Below, piece by piece: positions 45,136-54,279 of a stretch of DNA of 64,000 bases. This DNA is from an uncultured Eubacterium sp. (lineage in GTDB: Bacteria > Bacillota > Clostridia > Oscillospirales > Acutalibacteraceae): the NCBI GenBank assembly GCA_910583925.1, contig CAJTZJ010000001.1:80818-144817 (forward strand), given 5' to 3'. Every line of letters begins with the position of its first letter. Positions within the stretch are counted from its first letter, which is position 1. The position numbers and the translations under genes were made by a program. The notes below the pieces were generated by a model. It was not told where the DNA came from, searched no databases, and saw only the letters and a program-made list of their open reading frames with translations.

Positions 45136-45233
45136 AAACTGTACTCTAAAAAATAGTTAAAATTGCGTATATAATCAATGCCGATAGTATTATATAATAA
45201 TCTCATCAATTAATCAACAAGGAATTGAATCAT
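45136..45233. promoter_or_regulatory. Divergent control region of the vitamin B6 cluster
   Basis: A 98-bp AT-rich gap. A rightward promoter may use TTGCGT (45163-45168) with TATTAT (45188-45193), though the 19-bp spacer is long; a leftward promoter for the regulator is also weak. MocR proteins bind direct repeats in such gaps, but no clear pair was seen. Confidence 0.35.
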
Positions 45234-46028
45234 ATGAAAAAATGCGCATTAATAAATGATTTATCAGGTTTCGGAAAATGCTCCCTCGGCGTTGGGATTC
45301 CGATTATTTCTGTTTTGGGAATAGAAGCCCATCCGATGCCTACAGCAGTTCTTTCTGCTCAAACCGGATACAGCAGTTATAAAAAGGTTGATTTAACTGA
45401 ATATATGCCATTGTTTTTTAATGAATGGAACAAGCTTGGATTTGAATTTGATGGAGTTTTAACAGGTTATTTTTCTGCAGAAGAGCAGGTTAAAGCAGCG
45501 GCTGATTTTGCCCGAAATTCAAATGCGCTTCTTCTGGTTGATCCTGTTATGGGCGATGATGGGCAAAGATATGATGGCTTTACGGATTCTCTTTGTGAAA
45601 AAATTAAGGCGCTTGCTTTTTCAGCTGATATTATAACTCCTAATGTTACGGAGCTGTATTTGTTAACAGGGGAAAGAGATATTCAGAAAGGCGCTGAAAT
45701 TCTGCTCGCAACCGGTGTTAAATCTGTTGTTGTAACAGGAATAAAAAAAGGCAATAAGATTGGAAATGCTGTTTTTGAAAAGGAAGGCTGCAGGGAATTT
45801 TATTCTGATTATTCTGAGGGTATCAGCTATTCGGGCACAGGGGATATGCTTGCTTCAATTGTTATGGGCAAGGTGCTTTCGGGTAATGATGTTTTTACTG
45901 CTGTTAAAACGGCAACGGAATTTATTTCTCTTGTAATTAAGAATTCAGATGTTAAAAATCGAAACGATGGTGTTGATTTTGAGAAATATTTATACAGATT
46001 AGGTTGTGATAATAATGAAAAAAAATAA
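45234..46028 (+). CDS. pdxK: Pyridoxamine/pyridoxal kinase
   Basis: A 264-residue PfkB-related vitamin B6 kinase: INDLSGFGKCSL at the start, VDPVMGDDG near 105, TPNVTEL near 140 and the anion-hole SGTGDM near 200. It phosphorylates pyridoxal, pyridoxine or pyridoxamine with ATP, yielding PLP precursors after import. Start ATG 45234, with AAGGA about 11 bases upstream. It overlaps the following ECF gene by 14 bp, giving a salvage operon. Confidence 0.9.
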   Translation: MKKCALINDLSGFGKCSLGVGIPIISVLGIEAHPMPTAVLSAQTGYSSYKKVDLTEYMPLFFNEWNKLGFEFDGVLTGYFSAEEQVKAAADFARNSNALLLVDPVMGDDGQRYDGFTDSLCEKIKALAFSADIITPNVTELYLLTGERDIQKGAEILLATGVKSVVVTGIKKGNKIGNAVFEKEGCREFYSDYSEGISYSGTGDMLASIVMGKVLSGNDVFTAVKTATEFISLVIKNSDVKNRNDGVDFEKYLYRLGCDNNEKK

Positions 46029-46575
46029 AATACTGCTATTAACGACAACGGCACTGTTTACTGCCCTGGTAACTGTAGGAACGGCGGTAATTCAAATTCC
46101 TGTAGGAAACGGCTATGCACATTTCGGAGATTCAATAATTTATCTTGCTTCGTGCATATTGCCGGGGCCCTGTGCAATATTTGCTGCATCAGTCGGTGCT
46201 GCTGCGGCAGATCTTGCAACCGGCTTTGCAATCTATGCTCCTGCAACGGCTGTTATAAAAGCATTAAATGCGCTTCCGTTTGTATTAATGCGTGTTTACT
46301 TGAAAAAGAAGAAAAAAGATGTTAAAATACTGAATTGGCAGATATGCCTTATGCTTGTTCCGACAACGCTTGTAACAATCTTTGGCTATCTTATTGCCGA
46401 TTATATTTTATTCGGTCAGGAGTTTGCTTTGGTGTCTGCTTTTACAGGCGGTTGGCTCCAACCGGGCGGAAGCCTTGCAGTTTTTCTTATTCTGGCTGCT
46501 GCTCTTGACAGAATAGGTTTCAAGAAGAAAGTTACATCTCAATTACCAATCAGAAAAAGGAGTAATGTCGTATGA
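46015..46575 (+). CDS. ECF transporter S component, probably for vitamin B6
   Basis: A 186-residue integral membrane protein with about six helices and the S-component opening (TTALFTALVTVGTAVIQIP, then HFGDSIIYL). S components give energy-coupling factor importers their substrate; the shared ATPase module is elsewhere. The overlap with a pyridoxamine kinase gene and the divergent MocR regulator point to pyridoxine or a relative, as for PdxU-type components. Confidence 0.85.
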   Translation: MKKNKILLLTTTALFTALVTVGTAVIQIPVGNGYAHFGDSIIYLASCILPGPCAIFAASVGAAAADLATGFAIYAPATAVIKALNALPFVLMRVYLKKKKKDVKILNWQICLMLVPTTLVTIFGYLIADYILFGQEFALVSAFTGGWLQPGGSLAVFLILAAALDRIGFKKKVTSQLPIRKRSNVV

Positions 46576-47186
46576 AAACAGATATTGTTTACAGACTCGG
46601 AGAAGGTGTTTATCTTAATATAACAAATAAGTGCCCGTGCCGATGCGCTTTCTGCATTCGTTCACAGGGAGAAGCCGTGGGTGATGCTGAAAGGCTCTGG
46701 TTTGATACGGAGCCAACGCTTGATGAAATTAAAGCAGCAATTGATACATTTGATTTCAGTGGTGTTGAAGAGGTGGTTTTCTGCGGCTATGGAGAACCGA
46801 CCAATGCTTATGATCATCTTCTTGCAACAGCAAAATATATGAGAGAAATACACCCGGATATAAAAATCAGGTTAAACACCAATGGTCTTTCGGATTTGAT
46901 TAATGAAAAGCCTACAGCAGAAGAACTATGCTCCGTGCTTGACAGCATTTCAGTTTCTCTTAATGATACAACATCCGAAAAGTATGATAAGATAACAAGA
47001 AATATCTATCCGGGTATTGCCTTTGATGTAATGCTTGAGTTTACAAAGGAATGTGTTAAATATTGCAAGGATGTTCGTATGACGGTTGTAGATGTTATTC
47101 CTGAGGAAGATATTGAAGCCTCAAGAAAAATCTGCGAAAGCTGCGGTGCGAAGTTTCGTGTGCGTTCGTTTGCAAAAGGTCAATAA
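46572..47186 (+). CDS. Radical SAM protein (TatD-linked family)
   Basis: A 204-residue, compact radical SAM enzyme. The cluster-binding CxxxCxxC reads CPCRCAFC near 20, followed by FCGYGEPTNAY as the SAM-binding GGE-like turn. It resembles the short TatD-associated radical SAM proteins, usually next to or fused with TatD-like hydrolases; no tatD gene is present here. ATGA overlap with the ECF gene and an AAAGGAG site show co-translation with the B6 operon. Substrate unknown. Confidence 0.82.
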   Translation: MKTDIVYRLGEGVYLNITNKCPCRCAFCIRSQGEAVGDAERLWFDTEPTLDEIKAAIDTFDFSGVEEVVFCGYGEPTNAYDHLLATAKYMREIHPDIKIRLNTNGLSDLINEKPTAEELCSVLDSISVSLNDTTSEKYDKITRNIYPGIAFDVMLEFTKECVKYCKDVRMTVVDVIPEEDIEASRKICESCGAKFRVRSFAKGQ

Positions 47187-47192
47187 AACAGC

Positions 47193-47226
47193 AAAAAAGA
47201 CTTGTTCATTTGAACAAGTCTTTTTT
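47193..47226. terminator. Bidirectional terminator
   Basis: AAAAAAGACTTGTTCA pairs perfectly with TGAACAAGTCTTTTTT between convergent genes. Confidence 0.92.
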
Positions 47227-47235
47227 GTATCCGTG

Positions 47236-48012
47236 TTATGAAATATGTATTTCCGTTGGTTCTTTCTTTGGCTTTTCCTCATCCTTTACAGAGGCTGCTG
47301 CTTCGTTTGAAGCAATGCTGATAAAGCTTGAAACATTCATTGATGTTTCATTAAATGTGTATTCAGCCTCGGCAATAAGTAGCTTCATTTGATTTGTGCA
47401 TTCCCTTAATTCGGAAATCTTTTTGTCAAATTCACTGCCGGAATGAATTATATTGCGTGAGATTTCATCGGATTTTTTCATAATCTCATTATGTCTTATC
47501 TGATATTTGCCAAGCTTTGAGTTCAGCATTTCAATCTGCTTGTCTTTCTCGTCAATAATAATTCTGCTGCGTGTTATATCTGCCTTAAGATTATTAAAGG
47601 TGTTAAGAATGCCTGTGTAATCAGAATCCAATTTGTCTTTTTCGTTTCTGATTGAATTGATAACAATTTCTTTTTCGCTGATAACTGACTGTGCTTTTTC
47701 AAGCTCTCTGAGCGCATTGTCTACCTTCTCAGTCTGATGCTTTATTGTTTCTTTAAGCTCTGCATTTTCCGTTCCGATTGCTTCAATGCTTTCCTCCGTT
47801 TTGCTGAATTTATTTTCAAGCTCCCTGTTGCATTCCTGAAGCATTTTTATTTCCATCTGCAGCATTGCATTTTTTTTCTGTTCCTGTAACAGTTTTGCTT
47901 CAAACTCGGTAATTTTGGTGTTGTTTTCGGTATTGATTTTTTCTAATGCTTCTTCAACTGCCTTCTTTGAATATCCAAAAAGGGAAGATTTGATTTTTGT
48001 TTCCTCTGCCAT
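47236..48012 (-). CDS. DivIVA-like coiled-coil protein
   Basis: A 258-residue protein. The opening SLFGYSKKAVEEAL resembles the DivIVA/GpsB membrane-targeting start, then heptad-like coiled coil runs from about 25 to 190 and an acidic, low-complexity tail closes it. DivIVA-type proteins mark cell poles and septa. Homology is only suggestive. It stands alone; 48013-48138 upstream holds an imperfect CCGGCTACA/TGTAGCCGG inverted repeat of unknown role. Confidence 0.6.
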   Translation of the reverse strand: MAEETKIKSSLFGYSKKAVEEALEKINTENNTKITEFEAKLLQEQKKNAMLQMEIKMLQECNRELENKFSKTEESIEAIGTENAELKETIKHQTEKVDNALRELEKAQSVISEKEIVINSIRNEKDKLDSDYTGILNTFNNLKADITRSRIIIDEKDKQIEMLNSKLGKYQIRHNEIMKKSDEISRNIIHSGSEFDKKISELRECTNQMKLLIAEAEYTFNETSMNVSSFISIASNEAAASVKDEEKPKKEPTEIHIS

Positions 48013-48138
48013 TTAATTCACATAGCCTTTCCGGCTACAATAATATAGTTGAAAATCACGATTTCCTTGCTGTAGCCGGGCAAGGCGTGACAATAACATT
48101 GGAATTCGTGTAATTTTCGCACGAATCTGTTTATAGTA

Positions 48139-49590
48139 TTATTTTTTTAGTTTTGTTATTTCTTTAAAAGTTTTTGATGTTGCTTTAACTAAATCATCTG
48201 TTGATTTAATAAGCGTTTTTTCGTAGCACTGGCTTATTGCCTGTGTAAGCCCCAGTATAATCATAAATAATATAATTTGCTTCGGCGAATTGAAAATATA
48301 ATCGCTGAGTCCGAAAAGAAGAAACAGCATCAGGCTTGTAAATACGCAAAATACCAAATCGAATTTCTTTCCGTTGTTTGCATTTATTTCAATCAGTTTT
48401 CCGAATGTGCAAAGTATAATTGCCAATAAAAGCAGTATACCTATGATACCAAGCTCAGCCCAGATTTCAAAAACAAAGTTATGGGCATGCGGCTTGTTTA
48501 AATTGTATGTTTCATAAAGAAAAGCGCCCGTGCTTTCGCATCCGAAGCCAAGTCCGCCGATGAAAACATTGATATGGCTTGAAATATAATCCCAGACACT
48601 TTGCCAGATTTCAAGATGAGCATCTGTCGATCTTTTGGCTGTTATGAAGTTCTCCGTGTTTGTATAATTTGCTATGTAGTTGCTTACTATATTATTTGTT
48701 TTAGCTGCCGCAGTGTCCGTAACAACGGATTTGCTGGAAAAGATTAATCCGTATCTCGTTAAAATAGAGGGAACAATTACGGCAACTGTCGGAATAAAAA
48801 TTGTTAAAAGCTCTTTTGCGTGCCTTTTGGCGAGTATAATAAACATAAATACCCAGCCAAGCAATGCAATTACGCAGCCTGCTCTTGTTAAGGTAGAGCT
48901 TATTCCTGCACTGATAAGCAGATTTGCTGCAAAATAAAAAATCTTCTCTTTTTTGTTTTTGCCATTTAAGAATAAATAAATCGAAATCGGATAAGCAACA
49001 AGCATTGATGTGCAAAGCAGATTGGGATTTGAATAAAAACCGCTTGCCCTGTCGTCAAATGTGTTTGTATTTATGCTGAAGGGAAGCCATGAATACACTG
49101 CATAGTCAAGATTTTTATAAAACGGTGTTACAAAAACAAATTTTTCGCTTATATATCCTAAATCATAAAGCATATATGTAATTATCTGAAAAGTTCCCGT
49201 TATTCCGTTTGCAGCCGCACTCAGAGTTATGGTTTTAAATACCTTGTCTATTCTTTCTCTTGTTTTAACAAGATTATAAATCATTACCTGTATCAGGAAC
49301 ATTCCCCACCATAAGCCTGCCGAGCCAAGAGTATCAAGCTTGCTGTCAGACCAAAGTGCACTTAAAAGGGCAAGGCACATAAAAACAATTTCAAGCTTGC
49401 CAAGGGTTCCTACCTTTGCTTTTCTGCCCTCTTTAGTCCATTGCCTTTTGAACACGATAAAGCCAATAAACAGTATAAACGGACTTATGTATTCGGGAAG
49501 TATGGGAAATAAAAATATAATGGCAATCAGCCAGTACCAGCCCGGATTGTTTTGATATTTAATCCGAAAGGCGTGGATTTTTTCTTTCAT
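48139..49590 (-). CDS. O-antigen ligase/polymerase-like membrane protein
   Basis: A 483-residue protein with about 11 membrane helices and a large extracellular loop near 275-350 containing a conserved-looking GGLGFGCEST and PHAHNFVFEIWAELG. This loop motif is typical of the Wzy_C/WaaL family that polymerises or transfers surface polysaccharide. Start 49590 is chosen because AGAGGGAT lies just upstream; ATG 49605 precedes that site. It may act with the wall-polymer transferase at 31713. Confidence 0.85.
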   Translation of the reverse strand: MKEKIHAFRIKYQNNPGWYWLIAIIFLFPILPEYISPFILFIGFIVFKRQWTKEGRKAKVGTLGKLEIVFMCLALLSALWSDSKLDTLGSAGLWWGMFLIQVMIYNLVKTRERIDKVFKTITLSAAANGITGTFQIITYMLYDLGYISEKFVFVTPFYKNLDYAVYSWLPFSINTNTFDDRASGFYSNPNLLCTSMLVAYPISIYLFLNGKNKKEKIFYFAANLLISAGISSTLTRAGCVIALLGWVFMFIILAKRHAKELLTIFIPTVAVIVPSILTRYGLIFSSKSVVTDTAAAKTNNIVSNYIANYTNTENFITAKRSTDAHLEIWQSVWDYISSHINVFIGGLGFGCESTGAFLYETYNLNKPHAHNFVFEIWAELGIIGILLLLAIILCTFGKLIEINANNGKKFDLVFCVFTSLMLFLLFGLSDYIFNSPKQIILFMIILGLTQAISQCYEKTLIKSTDDLVKATSKTFKEITKLKK

Positions 49591-49713
49591 ATATATCCCT
49601 CTCATTTATTACTCGTCATTTCATAATACTACAAAATCATTATCATTTCAATAGTATTAAAGCTAATTATTTGTATTAATACTTAATTAATAAACAGTTT
49701 ACATTAAATACAG

Positions 49714-49742
49714 TTGAAAAATGTGCATCGTTATTGTATAAT
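49714..49742 (+). promoter_or_regulatory. Promoter of the first foldase gene
   Basis: TTGAAA (49714-49719), a 17-bp spacer and consensus TATAAT (49737-49742), about 38 bp before ATG 49780. Confidence 0.75.
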
Positions 49743-49779
49743 TCTATGGTAAATCTATTTTACGGAACGGAGTTTTGTT

Positions 49780-51585
49780 ATGAACGAAAACGAAAAAGAA
49801 AAAAAGCTTTCCGAAGAAGCCGTTTCCTCTGAAACTGCAGAGGAAAATAAGGAATCGGATGTTAAGTTTGAAGAAAATGATAATTGGAAGTTTGAAGCCG
49901 AAGCCCCTACGCTTGATGATAATATAGCACTGAGTAACGGCTTTGAGCTTGAGGCAAAGGCTGTGGATAAGCCAAAATCCAAAGAAAAGAAAGAAAAATC
50001 ACAGGATATTGTTATAAATAAAAGAAATCTGAAAATTGCTTTAATTTCAATAGTTTCGGCCATTCTGGCAGCAGTTGTTCTTTTCTTTGGTATTGATTAT
50101 TTTGCACTTCCGAACAGCAAGGAGAAAATGAATCCCGGTAATGTTGCTTTAACGGTTGGCGATATGAAGGTATCTGTCGGCATGTACAATCTTTATTATA
50201 ATCTTGTTGTCAGCAACTATGAACAGTATGCGGCTCAGGGCTATTATAACATTGATTTTACCAAGGACTTCTCCGAACAGAAAACAGTTGGCGAAAACAA
50301 TGAGGAAATTACATGGGAGGAAGTATTTAAGCTTGATACAATTAAGCAGCTTCAGTATATTTCAGCTTATTATGAGCCGGCAATTGAAGATGGTGTAACT
50401 GTTACTGATGAGCAGAAAGAGAATATACAAAGTGCTGTAGACAATCTTAAAACCTCTGCTTCGGAAGAAGGTGTAAGCCTCAGCGAATATCTTGAAAAAA
50501 ATTATGGCGAACACTGCGGAGTTGCAACTATAGAAAAGTTCTATGAGCAAAGAAATATCTGTGAGAATTATTATAATAAAATGCAGATTAAGCTTGCAGT
50601 TTCGGAAGAGGAAGCATTAAAGTATTATGAAGAAAATAAGGATGATTATTTAACATTCGCTTATATTGAAAATCAGTTTACGCTTGATGGCTCTGATGAA
50701 GATGCGGCCAATATTGAAGATGTCAAGAAAAAGGTTCAGGAATACTGTGATAAAATCAAAACATTAGATGATCTTAAAGAACTTATTCCGGAAGCCTGTG
50801 CAGGTCTTGTTAAAACTGCAATTTCGCAGGGATATTTTTCTGATGAAAAAACTGCGATTGAAACATTAAAGGATTCTGCCGTTGTTACCTATAAAGCAGA
50901 TACCGTAGCTTCAAATTTCGGAGAGGATATTCTGAACTGGCTCAAATCCTCCGAAAGGAAAGACGGAGATACTACTTTCTATATAAATGAAGATTATGGC
51001 TATGCCTGCATTTTCCTTTATACATCAGAGGCTAAGCCGGATGAAACAGAGCTTTATTCTGTAAGGCATATTTTGATTTCGCCAAAGGATGATCCCACAA
51101 AGGTTGCCGATGCAACGGATGCAGAATGGTCTGCTGCACTTTTGAAAGCAGAACAGGTTTATGATGAATACAGCAAAAGTGATAAATCCGAATTTGCATT
51201 TGCAGAGCTTGCTGAAAAATACAGTGCAGATACAAATACAACATCTGCCGGTAATGCCGGTTTGTATGGCGGCGAAATCAAAAAAACAAAGCTTGGCGAA
51301 ATGGTTCCCGAGTTTGAAGGTTGGGCAACCGATAAATCAAGAAAACATGGTGATGTTGAAATTGTTAAAAGTGAATATGGCTATCACATTATGTATTTTA
51401 TTTATGATGGTCCAACCTATATTTTCAATTTAATGGATGATGCGTTAAATAAAAAAGGCACTGAAATGATTGATTCGGTTGAATATAAAGAGCATTTTGC
51501 TTTCAGGAAAACAACTGTTGCAGAGCCGACAACCGCTGCTGAATCTGAAGAAACCGATGAAAATACAACTGAAAATACGCAGTAA
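49780..51585 (+). CDS. Membrane-anchored parvulin-type peptidyl-prolyl isomerase 1
   Basis: A 601-residue PrsA/SurA-like foldase. An acidic cytosolic segment of about 85 residues is unusual; one membrane helix lies near 88-108; a SurA_N-like helical region covers about 120-400. The PpiC rotamase domain is near 425-550 (YSVRHILISPKDD, GEMVPEFEGWA, EYGYHIMYF). It folds exported proteins outside the membrane. It ends in a Thr/Glu-rich tail. A paralogue follows, 96 bp downstream, with its own promoter. Confidence 0.88.
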   Translation: MNENEKEKKLSEEAVSSETAEENKESDVKFEENDNWKFEAEAPTLDDNIALSNGFELEAKAVDKPKSKEKKEKSQDIVINKRNLKIALISIVSAILAAVVLFFGIDYFALPNSKEKMNPGNVALTVGDMKVSVGMYNLYYNLVVSNYEQYAAQGYYNIDFTKDFSEQKTVGENNEEITWEEVFKLDTIKQLQYISAYYEPAIEDGVTVTDEQKENIQSAVDNLKTSASEEGVSLSEYLEKNYGEHCGVATIEKFYEQRNICENYYNKMQIKLAVSEEEALKYYEENKDDYLTFAYIENQFTLDGSDEDAANIEDVKKKVQEYCDKIKTLDDLKELIPEACAGLVKTAISQGYFSDEKTAIETLKDSAVVTYKADTVASNFGEDILNWLKSSERKDGDTTFYINEDYGYACIFLYTSEAKPDETELYSVRHILISPKDDPTKVADATDAEWSAALLKAEQVYDEYSKSDKSEFAFAELAEKYSADTNTTSAGNAGLYGGEIKKTKLGEMVPEFEGWATDKSRKHGDVEIVKSEYGYHIMYFIYDGPTYIFNLMDDALNKKGTEMIDSVEYKEHFAFRKTTVAEPTTAAESEETDENTTENTQ

Positions 51586-51607
51586 ACGGTAATTTGTTAA
51601 TTTGTTC

Positions 51608-51636
51608 TTGTAAAATCATTCATTTTGGTGTAGAAT
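51608..51636 (+). promoter_or_regulatory. Promoter of the second foldase gene
   Basis: TTGTAA (51608-51613), a 17-bp spacer and TAGAAT (51631-51636), 45 bp before ATG 51682. Confidence 0.55.
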
Positions 51637-51681
51637 GTCTTAGTAACAAATTTTTTTACAAAAATTGAGGAAGATAAAGTT

Positions 51682-53391
51682 ATGGCAAAAAAAGAATTAA
51701 ATGATGATTTGTTTGCCGGTGCTTCTATTTCAGAAAGCGGCAAAAAATCCAAAAAAGAAAAAAAGTCCAAAAAGGGCAAAAAATCAAAGAAGGGTATTTC
51801 TGCTAACACGGCAAAGTTGCTGAAATCTGTAGTTGCAGTTGTTATTGTGGTGGCTCTTCTGGTAACCTATGTTGCAACCGGTCTTGTAAGAAAAGGCTTT
51901 GTTCATTCAACGCTTCAGTGGACAACATATTTAACAGCTGTTACAATCAAGAATGATGACGGTGATAAAATCAGTGTTCCTGTATCAACTTACAATTATT
52001 ATTATGCTTTAACCTATAATAATCTTAAGCAGCGTCAGGAGGCTGCTAATGATCCTGACAGTGAAAACAGTGCGGTATTAGAAATTCTCGGCTTGCTTCA
52101 GGAGCCTATTGATGCTGATTTTACCAAGCCCCTTTCTAAGCAGACAACAACAAATGATGACGGCGATACCATTACATGGCAGAAATATGTTTATGATGAA
52201 GTAATTGATGCGATTGAGGAAACATACACATATTATCTTGCTGCTGTCAAGGCTAATGACGGAGAAGAACCTGAAATTACAACTACGCAGAAATCTGAGC
52301 TTGAGGGCACAATTTCCGATTACAGAGAAGCAGCTGAAAAATACGGCTATACGCTTTCTGCTTATCTTGTTGCAGTAATGGGTAAAGGTGTAACAGAGCA
52401 GGTATTCCGCCGTGAAGCGATTCGCTCATATATCGCAGATAATTACAAATCTGAAATCAGTTCAGAAAAAACTACGGTTGAGCATACCGATGAAGATTAT
52501 GATAAGTACAAAGAAGAAAATGCTGATAAGTTAAAAACTGTAAATGTAAGAATTTTTGAAGCTCAAAATGAAAAGGATGCAAAAGCTTTTGCTGCTGAAT
52601 TAAGCAAGGATGCTTCAAACTTTACAGAGCTTGCAGTTAAGTATGCGGAAGACAGTGATTTCAATAAAGAATATTATGCTGATGACAGTGCTACAACGCA
52701 GCTTTACGGAACAAGAGATTACTTTTTAAAAAGTGCTTATTCAATTGCAAATCCGGATGATGCCGGCAAGGATGATGAAGACAAAACCTATGAGGGTCTT
52801 GATTGGCTCTTCAGCTCTGATAGAAAATCAGGTGATATAAAACAGTTCTCTAATACGATTGTTTATGTGCTTTCTCCTGCTGCCGAGCCGAAGGGTAATG
52901 CCATAAATATTCGCCATATTCTTGTTTCTCCTAAAGATGAGCCGTCATCTGCAACGGAAGCTTCTGCTAAGGATTGGGCAGCTGCAAAGAAGCAGGCAGA
53001 GGAGATTCTTGACAAGTTTAATGACGGCAAGAAAACTGCTGATGATTTTGCAGCGCTTGCTAAAGAATATACAGTAGATCCGGGTTCAAAGGAAAACGGC
53101 GGTCTTTATTCAGATGTTGCTCCCGGTGAGATGGTTTCTACCTTTAATAACTGGTGCTTTGCTGATGGCAGAAAAGCAGGGGATACTGGAATTGTTCAGT
53201 CTGAATCAGGCTATCACATTATGTATTTGGATTCAGAATCAAAAACACCTGTTTGGAAATCTTTTGCAATATCACAGCTTGAAGAAAGTGAAACTGTTTT
53301 AAAAACAGATCAGCTTGAAGAAGAGTATAATGCAAAGGTTAACTGGTTTGGTTCACGTTATTTTGAAATTGATACTGATATAGACAGATAA
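51682..53391 (+). CDS. Membrane-anchored parvulin-type peptidyl-prolyl isomerase 2
   Basis: A 569-residue paralogue of the preceding protein. Its cytosolic head is strongly basic (repeated KKSKK units, residues 20-40) where the first is acidic. A membrane helix lies near 47-68, then a helical SurA_N-like region. The rotamase domain is near 405-520 (NIRHILVSPKDE, GGLYSDVAPGEMV, SGYHIMYLD). Both probably assist folding of secreted surface proteins. The opposite head charges suggest that the two cytosolic heads may pair. Confidence 0.87.
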   Translation: MAKKELNDDLFAGASISESGKKSKKEKKSKKGKKSKKGISANTAKLLKSVVAVVIVVALLVTYVATGLVRKGFVHSTLQWTTYLTAVTIKNDDGDKISVPVSTYNYYYALTYNNLKQRQEAANDPDSENSAVLEILGLLQEPIDADFTKPLSKQTTTNDDGDTITWQKYVYDEVIDAIEETYTYYLAAVKANDGEEPEITTTQKSELEGTISDYREAAEKYGYTLSAYLVAVMGKGVTEQVFRREAIRSYIADNYKSEISSEKTTVEHTDEDYDKYKEENADKLKTVNVRIFEAQNEKDAKAFAAELSKDASNFTELAVKYAEDSDFNKEYYADDSATTQLYGTRDYFLKSAYSIANPDDAGKDDEDKTYEGLDWLFSSDRKSGDIKQFSNTIVYVLSPAAEPKGNAINIRHILVSPKDEPSSATEASAKDWAAAKKQAEEILDKFNDGKKTADDFAALAKEYTVDPGSKENGGLYSDVAPGEMVSTFNNWCFADGRKAGDTGIVQSESGYHIMYLDSESKTPVWKSFAISQLEESETVLKTDQLEEEYNAKVNWFGSRYFEIDTDIDR

Positions 53392-53398
53392 TTATTTC

Positions 53399-53428
53399 AA
53401 GGAGGCTGCATTCTTTGCGGCCTCTTTT
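53399..53428 (+). terminator. Terminator after the foldase pair
   Basis: GGAGGC with GGCCTC around a loop of about 13 bases, followed by TTTT. Confidence 0.6.
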
Positions 53429-53454
53429 GAGTATTATTGTTTAAGAGGAATTAA

Positions 53455-53694
53455 ATGAACAATTATAACGCTACGGATGTAGAATTATTAAAAGAAAAAA
53501 TTTCAAGGCTTATGGCAGCGCTTGAGGATGTTAATTTTGAATGTCAAAGACTTGAAATAATCAATTCAAATCTTGATTTTCAGCTTAAGGAAGCAACAAG
53601 GGAACTTAATCAGAATATTTCCGTGCTGCAAGCTCTTGAAGAGGAAAATGAAGAATTAAAAAAGAAATTGCAGGAATGTAAAAATGGAATATAA
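53455..53694 (+). CDS. Small coiled-coil protein
   Basis: A 79-residue, almost wholly coiled-coil protein (VELLKEKISRLMAALEDV at the start, LEEENEELKKKLQE at the end), like a leucine-zipper scaffold. AGAGGAA precedes the ATG. Its end overlaps the next gene by 11 bp, so the two are coupled. Function unknown. Confidence 0.65.
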   Translation: MNNYNATDVELLKEKISRLMAALEDVNFECQRLEIINSNLDFQLKEATRELNQNISVLQALEEENEELKKKLQECKNGI

Positions 53695-54211
53695 TCTTAA
53701 TGTAAATCAGCTTCGTGAATATTCAAAAAGGCTGAAAGCAGGGGATAGAGTCGTTCTTTCCGGAAAGGTGTATACCTCTCGTGATGCAGCGCATAAAAGA
53801 ATTGTTGAGGCTATGGAAAACGGAACCGAGCTTCCTTATGATTTAAAGGATGCTGTCATATATTATGCCGGTCCTACGCCTGCTCCTAAAGGTCTGGCGG
53901 TAGGCTCCTGCGGACCTACAACCTCAAGCCGTATGGATGTTTTTGCTCCGTTACTTCTTGATAAGGGCGTTGCAGCAATGGTAGGCAAAGGTGAAAGGAA
54001 TAAGGCTGTATGTGATGCAATCGTAAGGAATAAGGCTGTTTATCTTTGTGCAATCGGCGGTGCAGGTGCCCTTGCTTCAAAATGTATAAAAAGCTGTCAT
54101 GTAATTGCCTATGATGATCTTGGCTGTGAATCTGTTAAAGAGTTAATGTTTGAAGATTTTCCATTAACAGTTGCTGTAGATTGTTCAGGTGGAAATATTT
54201 TTGAAAGATAA
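53684..54211 (+). CDS. Class I fumarase / tartrate dehydratase beta subunit
   Basis: A 175-residue protein matching the swivelling beta subunit (C-terminal domain) of iron-sulfur fumarate or L-tartrate dehydratases: GDRVVLSGKVYTSRDAAHKR, then AGPTPAPKG and GPTTSSRMD. The catalytic cluster sits in the alpha subunit, which normally is encoded just upstream; here only the small coiled-coil gene is there. The alpha gene must be elsewhere, or this subunit has another partner. Confidence 0.88.
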   Translation: MEYNLNVNQLREYSKRLKAGDRVVLSGKVYTSRDAAHKRIVEAMENGTELPYDLKDAVIYYAGPTPAPKGLAVGSCGPTTSSRMDVFAPLLLDKGVAAMVGKGERNKAVCDAIVRNKAVYLCAIGGAGALASKCIKSCHVIAYDDLGCESVKELMFEDFPLTVAVDCSGGNIFER

Positions 54212-54243
54212 AAAACGGAGGAAATCTTTCCTCCGTTTTTTTG
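54212..54243. terminator. Bidirectional terminator
   Basis: AAAACGGAGGAAA pairs with TTTCCTCCGTTTT and is followed by TTT; it directly follows the fumarase stop. Confidence 0.9.
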
Positions 54244-54279
54244 TATACCAAAACCAAGCACTTGATGCGTGGCTGGTTT

